NCBI RefSeq assembly: GCF_001550155.1
Contig: NZ_LRUF01000023.1
Coordinates: 17,659 to 81,658 of the forward strand
Source: Pseudoalteromonas arabiensis
GTDB lineage: Bacteria > Pseudomonadota > Gammaproteobacteria > Enterobacterales > Alteromonadaceae
Reading direction: 5' to 3'
Length of the DNA: 64,000 nt
Part shown: piece after piece, positions 1-7,189 of the stretch
How positions within the stretch are numbered: position 1 is the first letter of the stretch
Layout of the letters: every line of letters begins with the position of its first letter
The notes under the pieces: generated by a model
What the model was told of the DNA's origin: nothing
The model's input: only the letters and a program-made list of their open reading frames with translations
Database searches by the model: none
Position numbers and translations under genes: made by a program

Positions 1-57
1 CTACAAACCCCTGCCGGTTTTCAAGACCGGTGCATTCGACCACTCTGCCATCTCTCC
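1..57 (-). tRNA. tRNA-Ser (UGA), 3' part cut by window edge
   Basis: Read on the minus strand, the sequence begins GGAGAGATGGCAGAGTGG and continues through a D-arm into an anticodon stem-loop with loop CTTGAAA, which gives anticodon TGA (plus-strand positions 21-23). This fits serine tRNA reading UCA. The 5' end is at 57. The variable arm, T-arm and acceptor 3' strand lie beyond position 1. A promoter sits directly upstream. Confidence 0.93.
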
Positions 58-73
58 ACATCGTGATGCGAGA

Positions 74-102
74 ATAATACTTAGCTGAATCGGCTGTGTA
101 AA
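74..102 (-). promoter_or_regulatory. Sigma-70 type promoter of tRNA-Ser
   Basis: On the minus strand a -35 box TTTACA (97-102) is followed after exactly 17 bases by a -10 box TATTAT (74-79). Each matches consensus at 5 of 6 bases. Transcription would start near 67, about 10 bases before the mature 5' end of the tRNA at 57. This is a short leader of the kind RNase P removes. Confidence 0.7.
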
Positions 103-203
103 TAGGAAAAAGTTTGTTTGCTTGTTTTTTGAGCGTAAAGAGAGGGTTTTTTGTAAAAAGGTTTAATTATTTGCTGTTTTTAACTTAAAAGAAGGGGGTT
201 GGG

Positions 204-258
204 GCAGTAAACGGAGGAGCTAAAGAAGGATCTTCATTAGTGGTTGGGTGTTTACTGC
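204..258. repeat. 9-bp inverted repeat in intergenic region
   Basis: GCAGTAAAC at 204-212 is the exact reverse complement of GTTTACTGC at 250-258. The 37-base gap holds purine-rich sequence. It lies between the tRNA promoter and the small minus-strand gene at 285-425, so it could form part of that gene's 3' trailer. No function can be assigned from sequence alone. Confidence 0.5.
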
Positions 259-265
259 ACCGATA

Positions 266-290
266 AAGTAACCATGGTTGGGGGTTACTT
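266..290 (-). terminator. Hairpin at the stop of the small minus-strand gene
   Basis: AAGTAACC (266-273) pairs with GGTTACTT (283-290) around a 9-base loop. The hairpin covers the stop codon (285-287) of the small gene and would be the first structure in its 3' end. There is no strong U tract after it, so it is a weak or Rho-assisted terminator at best. Confidence 0.35.
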
Positions 291-425
291 GTGTTGTACT
301 GCGCCGCCAAGTGCTAGTTTTTTTCCGTAACGGTTTAACTTAGCAAGCATTTTTGCTTTTCTGTTAGTTGGTTTTACGGCAACATGAGTTGCTGCACTTT
401 GATTGAGTGTATTAATCGGGTTCAT
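285..425 (-). CDS. Small basic protein of unknown function (46 aa)
   Basis: I do not recognise a family. The frame is open to 551, but the supported start is the ATG at 425. On the minus strand GGAG lies seven bases in front of it, while the longer start at 551 has no comparable ribosome site. The 46-residue product begins MNPINTLNQS and is rich in Lys, Arg, Asn and Ala, with a clearly basic second half around KPTNRKAKMLAK and NRYGKKLALGG. There is no signal peptide or membrane segment. The size and charge suggest a nucleic-acid or ribosome contact, but that is only a guess. It sits alone between tRNA-Ser and the lipid-kinase gene. Confidence 0.45.
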   Translation of the reverse strand: MNPINTLNQSAATHVAVKPTNRKAKMLAKLNRYGKKLALGGAVQHK

Positions 426-748
426 TACTTTGCTCCAAGTTGTGTTTGGTTGAAAACATGGGTATTTTGCAACCAAACTGGACAAAAATAAAACGATAAA
501 AATTGAGTCTATCGGATAACTTTTTTTAATCCGAATCTGCTTTATTAACAATGCGTTAAGTTTTCTTTTTTGCTATGGGTTGCATGGTTATGCAAGGTGT
601 TTTTTTATTAACTTCAGGTATATAAAGAGTTTTTGTTTTATGTTGTTTTGTTTATGCGTTTTTAAATTTATAAAGTGACTAAATATTCAGATTAATATAA
701 TTTGAATGGGTGGCTATTTTTGCCCTGTCTGAAAAGAAGTAATCGCTG
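426..748. other. AT-rich non-coding stretch
   Basis: About 320 bases lie between the likely start of the small basic protein and the lipid-kinase gene. The DNA is very T-rich on the plus strand with many short T runs. It must carry the promoters of both flanking genes, which diverge here. I see no RNA gene, long repeat or convincing operator in it. Confidence 0.4.
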
Positions 749-1597
749 ATGTTGATAATAATAAAGCCAAGCGACAAAAAAAATCATAAAAACAGTGTTG
801 ATTGGTTAATAAAAGAATGTAAAAAAAGACAGATCGAGCCTGAATTGTATTTAACCACAGGCAAGTTTGAGAATGATTGCGCTGATATTGCGCTTTTGGC
901 TAAAAACCAAACTCAAGTCGTGGTGATTGGTGGTGATGGAACTTTACACTTAGCTGTTAATGCACTCATAGAGAGTGATTGTTCAATTGCGTTAATTCCT
1001 GCTGGCACAGGTAATGATTTTGCTCGCGGCTTTGCGTGTAAACAACAGGCTTGGTATGAAGCCGTTTTTAATAGCCGTACAGAGTTAATCGATATTGGGC
1101 AAATAAACCAGCGCTATTTTATTAATGTAGCGGGAATAGGCTTTGACGCTGAAGTGGTGGCTCAGCTAAATAAGACTGAAAGCTATGGTTCATTCGGCTA
1201 TATTTGGCAGGGTGTAAAACAGCTGTTTTCATTTCAGGCTAAGCCTCTACACGCTGCGTTTAATGGTAAAGCACTCAACTACAGTAACTTAGTGACGATA
1301 TTTGCCAATCATCAATATTTCGGTGGTGGTTTAAAAATCGCCCCAAAAGCACAGCTAAATGATGGTCAGCTTGACTGTTACTGCATGCCCGCAGATGGTT
1401 TGCTGAAAAACCTGCTCAGTTTTGTGTATTTACTACTGGTAAAGCATCATAGTTTGAAAAGGCTAGAATATTCACAACTAGTCAGTGCAGAAGTAACCAC
1501 CCCTAGACAGCTTATTGAGGCAGATGGTGAGCTGGTGGGTTATACGCCTGCGAAGGTCAGTATTCACCCGCAAGCACTTCGTTTTCATGTGCCATAA
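749..1597 (+). CDS. Diacylglycerol kinase catalytic-domain protein (YegS/DagK-like)
   Basis: The 282-residue protein has the DAGK catalytic fold of the YegS/lipid kinase family. The nucleotide-binding motif GGDGT is near residue 62, followed by IPAGTGNDFA, which is a family signature. The C-terminal half carries IEADGELVG, typical of the second beta domain. The family phosphorylates lipids such as diacylglycerol or phosphatidylglycerol at the inner membrane, and the exact substrate is not visible. There is no signal peptide, as expected for a cytosolic, membrane-associated enzyme. Length is normal for the family. The gene stands alone, convergent with the DMT transporter across a shared hairpin. 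Confidence 0.85.
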   Translation: MLIIIKPSDKKNHKNSVDWLIKECKKRQIEPELYLTTGKFENDCADIALLAKNQTQVVVIGGDGTLHLAVNALIESDCSIALIPAGTGNDFARGFACKQQAWYEAVFNSRTELIDIGQINQRYFINVAGIGFDAEVVAQLNKTESYGSFGYIWQGVKQLFSFQAKPLHAAFNGKALNYSNLVTIFANHQYFGGGLKIAPKAQLNDGQLDCYCMPADGLLKNLLSFVYLLLVKHHSLKRLEYSQLVSAEVTTPRQLIEADGELVGYTPAKVSIHPQALRFHVP

Positions 1598-1626
1598 AAA
1601 AGCGCCGGCAAAATTTGCCAGCGCTT
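1596..1626 (-). terminator. Rho-independent terminator of the DMT transporter gene
   Basis: AAGCGC (1600-1605) and GGCAAA (1607-1612) pair with TTTGCC (1614-1619) and GCGCTT (1621-1626). Read on the minus strand, the hairpin runs into six U residues (complement of 1596-1601). That makes it an intrinsic terminator for the gene ending at 1652. It overlaps the stop of the lipid-kinase gene and may also slow plus-strand transcripts. Confidence 0.75.
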
Positions 1627-1651
1627 GGTGTTAGAGGCGACATAGTCACTT

Positions 1652-2581
1652 CTAACTGGGGACGGAGCCTTTTTGCTGAATACTGCGAGCAGCAAAAAAA
1701 GCTTTAATCTGTTTTGTTGGTGTTAGCACAATGGCATTGCCAAATAAAACTAAGCTAAATCCGATAAAGGTGTTCGCTTGCCATTCGAATCCTTCAAATA
1801 AGGTACTTAGTACTACTGCAACCAGTGGGAATAATACGATCACATAACTTGCCCGTTCTGGGCCGATATTTTTTAGTAGTGCAAAATAACAAGCAAATGC
1901 GATAACTGTACCGAACACAGCTAAATAGAGCAGCGACACCCAATAACTTGTTGGAGCATTCAAGGTAAGCTCTACATCGCTTACTAAAACATAAGCAGCC
2001 AAGCCTAAAGCGCTATATAACATACCCCATGCGTTGCCTTGTAGTACGCCAATATTACGCTGAGAGTTTCGAACACTGACCATATTTCCCAATGAAGCCA
2101 CAAAGGTTCCTGATAGCGCAAGTAGTAACCCGACCAACGCACCATTACTCAAGTTGAATTGCTGAATTTGTGGCCAAAACAAGCTAGCAATCCCCATCAC
2201 TCCAAGAAGTGCACCAAAGTAAATTCGCTTGGCGATAGGTTTGGCAAAGAATAACCGTGTATTGATGATATTCATCAATAACAGCATGGAAAAAGCAATC
2301 GATGCCATGGCTGAAGTGAGGTAATTTTGTGCCCAATATAAAACAAGATAGTTTAAACCAAAGTTGAATAATGCCAGTAAAGCGAAAAAGCTATGATCAC
2401 GCAGTGAATATTGCATAGGTAGCTTTTTTATCAGTACGAAAGCCCACATTAAAACGGCTGCAATAGCAAAGCGATAAAACAAGGAGATTTCAACGGCAAC
2501 ATCGCCTAGTTGAAACTCAATCGCTAGCCAAGTTGACCCCCAAATTAGTACCGTGACAAGGTAAAGAGCGGCACTTTTCAT
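1652..2581 (-). CDS. EamA/DMT-family transporter
   Basis: The 309-residue protein is almost entirely hydrophobic, with about ten predicted membrane helices in two EamA repeats. The first repeat opens with YLVTVLIWGSTWLAIEFQ, the typical family start. Family members export amino acids, metabolites or small drugs by secondary transport in the inner membrane, and the substrate cannot be read here. It is divergently arranged with a MocR-type regulator from 2683, and the 101-base gap holds a palindrome likely to be that regulator's site. MocR genes often control a neighbouring transporter, so regulation by the 2683 product is the natural inference. Confidence 0.85.
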   Translation of the reverse strand: MKSAALYLVTVLIWGSTWLAIEFQLGDVAVEISLFYRFAIAAVLMWAFVLIKKLPMQYSLRDHSFFALLALFNFGLNYLVLYWAQNYLTSAMASIAFSMLLLMNIINTRLFFAKPIAKRIYFGALLGVMGIASLFWPQIQQFNLSNGALVGLLLALSGTFVASLGNMVSVRNSQRNIGVLQGNAWGMLYSALGLAAYVLVSDVELTLNAPTSYWVSLLYLAVFGTVIAFACYFALLKNIGPERASYVIVLFPLVAVVLSTLFEGFEWQANTFIGFSLVLFGNAIVLTPTKQIKAFFAARSIQQKGSVPS

Positions 2582-2625
2582 AGTTAGTACTCAAAAGTTT
2601 AAAGTATGTTCATTTTAGGCCTCTT

Positions 2626-2671
2626 CTGTATACTTAACATATACAGAAAACTAAAAATATAACCTATACAG
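2626..2671. promoter_or_regulatory. Candidate MocR operator between the divergent genes
   Basis: CTGTATA (2626-2632) and TATACAG (2640-2646) form a perfect inverted repeat with a 7-base spacer. A third copy of TATACAG (2665-2671) repeats the second half site directly, 25 bases downstream and just in front of the MocR start. MocR-family regulators such as PdxR are known to bind mixed direct and inverted repeats in the shared intergenic region. The arrangement is seen directly, and its role is inferred. Confidence 0.6.
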
Positions 2672-2682
2672 TTTGGTGTCCG

Positions 2683-4125
2683 ATGTCACAAGTGATCAGT
2701 CGCAGTAATAGTGAGTTTTTATATCAACAGGTGATTCAGCTAATAAGAGATCTTTGCTCACAAGGGTCGCTATTACCTGGAGAGAAGTTACCGTCGCTGA
2801 GAAAAATGGCTGATAAGTTAAATGTAAGTATCCCAACAGTGAAACAAGCTTATCAACTTTTAGAAGGGCAAGGGTTGATAGAAGCCAAAGAAAAGTCAGG
2901 ATACTTTTTAAAGTCTTCTCAATTAAATCAATCGCGGCCGAAACGAGTGAAGCTAAGTCGCGAGCCAATGATGGTGAATAAGCAAGGCTTGATTGAGCAA
3001 GTTTATAGTGCCATACATAAAGCCAATGTTGTGCCATTCGGTATTGCAAACCCTATTGCAGCAGCACCTACAGATAAAGCGCTAGCACGAACAATGCGAC
3101 GTGTAATGACACTGGCTGGCGCATCGGCAATTAACTACGGCCCAATGGATGGGTTTGCACCGTTGAAAAAGCAATTGATCCATCGCTATTTAGACTTTGG
3201 TATTGGTGTTGATAGTGATGAATTGGTGATCACCAATGGCGCACAAGAGGCATTGGCAATAGCACTTAAATGTGTCGCTAAAGCTGGCGATATCATCGCC
3301 ATTGAATCACCTTGTTATTTTGGCATTATTGAATTGATTGAAAGCTTAGGCTTAAAAGCGTTGGAAATCCCTCTGTGTCCTGATGAAGGAATTTGGCTAG
3401 ATGATTTGGCTCAAGCCCTCGATGAGCATGATATCAAAGCGTGTGTTTTTTCAACGTCGTTAAATAACCCCGTTGGTAGTTTTATGCCAGAGACGAAACG
3501 CGAGCAGTTAGTGACTCTTTTAGAAGAGCGTAACGTTGTGCTCATAGAAGACGATGTTTATGGCGATCTACATTTTACTGCTAAACGTGCTACGCCAGCG
3601 CAAGCTTATTCAAAAAAAGGCTTAGTGATCACCTGTGCGTCGTTTTCAAAAACAGCTGCACCAAGCTATCGTATTGGTTGGATCATTGCGGGCAAGTTTG
3701 CAGAGCAAGCAAGGCGTTATAAACGTGCTCTGAGTTGCTCCGCGCCACTTATTAATCAATGGACTCTGTATGAGTTTATCGCCAGCGGTGAGTACGATCG
3801 TAATCTGCGTTTGTTGAGGCAGCGCTTGAGTACAAATAAAGAACGTATGATTTGGTGCTTACAGCAATATATGCCAAGTTGTGCGCGCATTAGTAATCCG
3901 CAAGGTGGCTGTGTGATTTGGATTGATCTTGGGGGGCAGTATGATGCGGTAAAGTTATTCCATTTAGCGTTAGAGGCGGGAATTAGCATTACTCCAGGGT
4001 TAATATTTTCAGCGGGTAAAAAATACCGCAGCTGTTTTCGCTTAAGCTATGGTTTACCTTGGTCTGAGCATTTAGAACAAGCAATTAAAACCTTGTCACA
4101 GCTCACAGTATTAGCCAAAAAATAA
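2683..4125 (+). CDS. MocR-family regulator (GntR HTH fused to PLP aminotransferase-like domain)
   Basis: Residues 1-75 form a GntR winged helix, with LPGEKLPSLRKMADKLNVS and PTVKQAYQLLEGQGL as landmarks. Residues from about 115 to 480 form a fold-type I aminotransferase-like domain. The expected PLP lysine is in SFSKTAAPSYRIG, and an upstream EDDVYGDLHF provides cofactor-binding acids. The length of 480 fits MocR regulators, which sense PLP or an amino compound. The gene diverges from the DMT transporter and probably controls it and itself through the repeats at 2626-2671. PdxR is possible, but no pdx gene is near, so the effector remains open. Confidence 0.88.
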   Translation: MSQVISRSNSEFLYQQVIQLIRDLCSQGSLLPGEKLPSLRKMADKLNVSIPTVKQAYQLLEGQGLIEAKEKSGYFLKSSQLNQSRPKRVKLSREPMMVNKQGLIEQVYSAIHKANVVPFGIANPIAAAPTDKALARTMRRVMTLAGASAINYGPMDGFAPLKKQLIHRYLDFGIGVDSDELVITNGAQEALAIALKCVAKAGDIIAIESPCYFGIIELIESLGLKALEIPLCPDEGIWLDDLAQALDEHDIKACVFSTSLNNPVGSFMPETKREQLVTLLEERNVVLIEDDVYGDLHFTAKRATPAQAYSKKGLVITCASFSKTAAPSYRIGWIIAGKFAEQARRYKRALSCSAPLINQWTLYEFIASGEYDRNLRLLRQRLSTNKERMIWCLQQYMPSCARISNPQGGCVIWIDLGGQYDAVKLFHLALEAGISITPGLIFSAGKKYRSCFRLSYGLPWSEHLEQAIKTLSQLTVLAKK

Positions 4126-4148
4126 AAAGCGCAGAGCAAGCTCTGCGC
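4124..4148 (-). terminator. Rho-independent terminator downstream of the DUF2884 gene
   Basis: GCGCAGAGC (4129-4137) pairs perfectly with GCTCTGCGC (4140-4148) around a two-base gap. On the minus strand the stem is followed by five U residues (complement of 4124-4128). It ends the minus-strand gene that stops at 4178 and overlaps the end of the MocR gene. Confidence 0.75.
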
Positions 4149-4177
4149 AAAACCAAGTGCGTTGGTTCAGGGATATC

Positions 4178-4978
4178 TTACTCAGCATGCTGTTTAAATG
4201 TGAACAGCTGGTATTCTTTTAATTCAGGTACTAAAGCGACGAGTTCTTGCTCTTTATGGGCAATATCTGCAAAACTGCCACAGAGTGCATCGGCACGCTC
4301 TTCTAGTTGTGCGGCTTGAGTTTCTACGCGCGCTTCGATTTGTTCACCCATGTTTTCCATGCGCTTTTCAAAAGCATCCATATCACCACCTGAGCCGATT
4401 AATTCAGAGCCAAGAGCAACTAAAATACTGCCCATTGATTGCATCATGGCTGACTCAACCGCTGATTCGATTTGCTCATCAAACTGATTCTCAAAGTTTT
4501 GGCCAAACTTTTCGAAATTTTGCTGACCTATAGTGAATGCACCTTGTTGATAGAAAGCGTTCTGCACTTCTGCGCTAATGTCATCCATTAATTCAGATAT
4601 GTCGTTTAGGCCGTCAATGTTAAAAGCATTAGCAACTTCTTCGATTGCGACACCTGCGATTTTTACCCCATCAAGCGCGATGTTTGCCACCTCAGGGAGT
4701 TGGCTGCGTAAGCTGTCGGAATAAGCGGCAATAGCCTTTTGCTGTGAAGAGTTGAGGGATACGCTTTGACCATCAATATATAAATTATTTTGGTTGATGA
4801 TTTTCATAGTACGATTATCGGCTGTGTAAACTTCTAACTCGCTTGGCGTAATACGAACATCATTTTTAAATTCAACATCACATTGCTCACCACTGAATGA
4901 AATATTTGTATCATTATCGTTATGAGCCATAGCACTTGTGGCGATAAATAAAGAACTTGCTAACAATAACTTTTTCAT
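4178..4978 (-). CDS. DUF2884 (YggN-like) periplasmic protein
   Basis: The chosen start is the ATG at 4978. AGGAAAG lies just upstream on the minus strand, and the protein then opens with a clean signal peptide, MKKLLLASSLFIATSAMA, cleaved before HND. The longer frame to 5005 adds an unlikely prefix. The mature protein (about 248 residues) matches the DUF2884/YggN family in outline, with an N-terminal small beta region and a long acidic helical body rich in Glu, Gln and Ala. It has two widely separated Cys, in GEQCDVEF and DALCGSF, that could form a disulfide. Function of the family is unknown and location is periplasmic. Confidence 0.75.
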   Translation of the reverse strand: MKKLLLASSLFIATSAMAHNDNDTNISFSGEQCDVEFKNDVRITPSELEVYTADNRTMKIINQNNLYIDGQSVSLNSSQQKAIAAYSDSLRSQLPEVANIALDGVKIAGVAIEEVANAFNIDGLNDISELMDDISAEVQNAFYQQGAFTIGQQNFEKFGQNFENQFDEQIESAVESAMMQSMGSILVALGSELIGSGGDMDAFEKRMENMGEQIEARVETQAAQLEERADALCGSFADIAHKEQELVALVPELKEYQLFTFKQHAE

Positions 4979-5368
4979 TTTTTTCTTTCCTGTTTGAAAT
5001 GACAAAGTTTAGTAATCAAATAGAGTGCCAAACTTTTAAAGTTATTTAATATCAATCGGTTGGTTGTTTTTGTTTATTTTGGGAAAAGAAATAGAAATAA
5101 AATTTTAACCATTTTTTGGTCAAATTAACCAAAAAATTCATATGCATAAATGAGTTTTATCGAAACGATAAAAAACTCTCACTTTTCAGAAATCGAATTT
5201 AGCGCTATTTATTCACAATATTGACATATCACCTATTTAGCATGGGGGTATGGCTTTATTTTGGTAGTTTTTAGGTACTAAATTACTACTGAGCTTTTTA
5301 AACTTTGCTAATTCATGGAACAAATTTAAAACCGTTGAATTGGTCTCAAACACTTTATGGAGTGGGTT
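4979..5368. other. AT-rich divergent intergenic region with two AT hairpins
   Basis: This 390-base gap separates divergent genes and must hold both promoters. TTTTTTGGT (5112-5120) pairs with ACCAAAAAA (5128-5136) around a 7-base loop. GAGTTTTATCG (5152-5162) pairs with CGATAAAAAACTC (5166-5178) with a two-base bulge. Both could be protein-binding palindromes or weak terminators. No open frame with a ribosome site was seen. Confidence 0.45.
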
Positions 5369-5557
5369 GTGGGTAAGACATTTAGTTATGACGCGCTAGA
5401 TGACGATTTTGTTGAAGACGAGTACGAAATGGTCGGGCGTAATCAACACGACAAGAAAAAGCAACGCGTTAAGAAGAAGTTGGAAGACTATCTTGAACAA
5501 AAACGCTTGCGAAGAAACTTAGGTGAAGATGATTTTGATGATTATTTGAACGACTAA
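5369..5557 (+). CDS. Small acidic/basic protein, PA3496-family-like
   Basis: The best start is the GTG at 5369, because GGAG at 5359-5362 lies six bases in front of it. The upstream in-frame ATG at 5357 contains that GGAG and has no site of its own. The 62-residue product has an acidic N-terminus (ALDDDFVEDEYE), a strongly basic middle (KKKQRVKKKLEDYLEQKRLRR) and an acidic tail. This layout resembles the small PA3496 family, named as putative envelope-integrity proteins. The match is from memory of the pattern, so moderate confidence. It ends at a strong bidirectional terminator. Confidence 0.6.
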   Translation: MGKTFSYDALDDDFVEDEYEMVGRNQHDKKKQRVKKKLEDYLEQKRLRRNLGEDDFDDYLND

Positions 5558-5570
5558 GTATAAATTTAGA

Positions 5571-5593
5571 TAAAGAGGCGCTGCGCCTCTTTA
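5571..5593. terminator. Bidirectional terminator between convergent genes
   Basis: TAAAGAGGCG (5571-5580) pairs with CGCCTCTTTA (5584-5593) around the triloop CTG. T-rich sequence follows on the plus strand. The A/U flanks let it work for both the 5369 gene and the glutathione peroxidase gene. Confidence 0.75.
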
Positions 5594-5612
5594 TTGCTTT
5601 TTGACGTACGCT

Positions 5613-6095
5613 TTATTTATGTAATGCCGCTACAATGGTTGATTCTATTTGTTCTGGTTTTGTTAGTGGTGCAAAGCGTTTAATGGCTTTACCATCTTTG
5701 CCAATTAAAAACTTGGTAAAGTTCCATTTTATTTTGCGGGTGATAAAGCCTGGCAATTCGGACTTTAGATGTCGAAAAACGGGGTGTGCGTGTTCGCCGT
5801 TTACATCAACTTTGCTCATCATTAAAAAGCTGACACCATAGTTGATTAGACAGCCCTCTTTTATTTCTCTAGCATCACCAGGTTCTTGCTTACCAAATTG
5901 ATTACAGGGAAAACCTATAATGACTAAGCCCTTATCATGGTATTTTTCATGTAGCTTTTGGAGCCCTTCATACTGTGGAGTAAAACCGCACTCACTGGCT
6001 GTGTTTACCACGAGCACAACCTTATTTTCAAAGTCAGAAAAGTCGATAGTTTGGCCTTGAAGGCTAGTAGCAGAAAGTTGGTAAAATTCGCTCAT
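5613..6095 (-). CDS. Glutathione/thioredoxin-dependent peroxidase (GPx family)
   Basis: The 160-residue protein is a standard bacterial GPx. It has the active-site segment NTASECGFTPQYEGLQ with peroxidatic Cys36, then GFPCNQFGKQEPG with Cys64 and the Gln of the tetrad. KWNFTKFLIG provides the conserved Trp and Asn. Cys82 (KEGCLINYG) is a candidate resolving cysteine, as in thioredoxin-dependent members. It reduces hydrogen peroxide and alkyl hydroperoxides in the cytosol, since no signal peptide is present. It lies 67 bases downstream of the LysR gene on the same strand and might be co-transcribed with it. Confidence 0.92.
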   Translation of the reverse strand: MSEFYQLSATSLQGQTIDFSDFENKVVLVVNTASECGFTPQYEGLQKLHEKYHDKGLVIIGFPCNQFGKQEPGDAREIKEGCLINYGVSFLMMSKVDVNGEHAHPVFRHLKSELPGFITRKIKWNFTKFLIGKDGKAIKRFAPLTKPEQIESTIVAALHK

Positions 6096-6162
6096 AATGA
6101 TAACTTTTTATTATTGTTACACTGATTCTAACGTGCTTGAGATTTTTCTAAAAGCGTAAATT

Positions 6163-7029
6163 TTAATCAGCGAATGCATCGGTTAAATGCTCTATCAATA
6201 AACGTACGCGAAATGGTAATAGATCTTTACGAGGGTATACTAGCCAAGATGCATTATCGCTGACTTGAAACTCATCAAGTACACTTACTAATTGGCCATT
6301 ATTCAAATAAGGTTCAACAATATCTAGAGCAAGGTGTGCAATACCAACACCCGCAACAGCGGCACTTAAAATAGCTTGTGGGTGGTTGCTACGCCAATTA
6401 CCATCAATGCGAACCTCTTTAATTTGATTATCAATATTAAATCGCCAGCGTTTTCGCATGGTAATTAGACAGTTATGCTCAGTGAGATCAAAAGGCGTAT
6501 TAATAGTTGGGTGATTAGCTAAATACTCTGGGCTTGCAACGAGTGTCATTACGCGTTTACAGAGTGGTCGTGCAATTAAATTTGAGTCTTGCATTCTGCC
6601 AAAGCGAATGGCTAAGTCAAAACCTTCTTCAACTAAGTTAACGTTACGACTATTAAAGTCGAGGTCGACTTCAACCTCAGGGTAGCGTTTGACAAACTCT
6701 GCGACTTTGGGAGCGACTTGGTTTGCTACAAATTCACCTGCGCCAGTAATACGTATTAGGCCTTTTGGTTGGCGTTGTTCACCCTGTAGTTGGTTGTTTG
6801 CATCAATCAATTCTTGGCGTATTGCTTTTAATTTTACTGCGTATTCACGCCCTGCATCAGTAAGGTTGATTTTACGTGTGGTGCGTTGAAATAATACCGA
6901 ACCTAAACGACTTTCCAACTGTTGTACTTGCCGACTTATATGTGAGGTTGATACTTCCATAGCCTTGGCTGCATGTGTAAAGCTGCCATGCTCAACGACA
7001 TATAAGAATTCTTCCAAGCCTTGCCACAT
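6163..7029 (-). CDS. LysR-family transcriptional regulator
   Basis: The 288-residue protein has an N-terminal winged helix-turn-helix (residues 1-60), with FLYVVEHGSFTHAAKAMEVS and ISRQVQQLESRLG as the recognition region. The C-terminal periplasmic-binding-like effector domain begins near residue 90. AAGGA precedes the ATG at 7029. It diverges from the aldehyde reductase gene at 7190 over about 160 bases, so control of that gene is the simplest inference. It belongs to the group of short LysR regulators that often respond to aldehydes or aromatic compounds. The effector is not known. Confidence 0.9.
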   Translation of the reverse strand: MWQGLEEFLYVVEHGSFTHAAKAMEVSTSHISRQVQQLESRLGSVLFQRTTRKINLTDAGREYAVKLKAIRQELIDANNQLQGEQRQPKGLIRITGAGEFVANQVAPKVAEFVKRYPEVEVDLDFNSRNVNLVEEGFDLAIRFGRMQDSNLIARPLCKRVMTLVASPEYLANHPTINTPFDLTEHNCLITMRKRWRFNIDNQIKEVRIDGNWRSNHPQAILSAAVAGVGIAHLALDIVEPYLNNGQLVSVLDEFQVSDNASWLVYPRKDLLPFRVRLLIEHLTDAFAD

Positions 7030-7189
7030 TTTCGATCCTTAGGGTGCTGCATCAAATTAAGACTATTTTATGCTGATTATTGTTGCATGTCTGCAAAAGT
7101 GATTATTTATTTTCATCCTTTATCCCTATATGAAAATAACTACAATAGTCGTGTCACTGATTAATACTCACAAATATGAGAGCGTAAGC

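Noticed and set aside
1..57. tRNA-Ser as an integration site for a genomic island
   Set aside because: No integrase or tRNA 3' end duplicate is found beside it, and the tRNA 3' end is outside the window.
2696..3049. 117-residue minus-strand frame
   Set aside because: It lies wholly antisense to the MocR helix-turn-helix region, which has clear homology, and shows no domain of its own.
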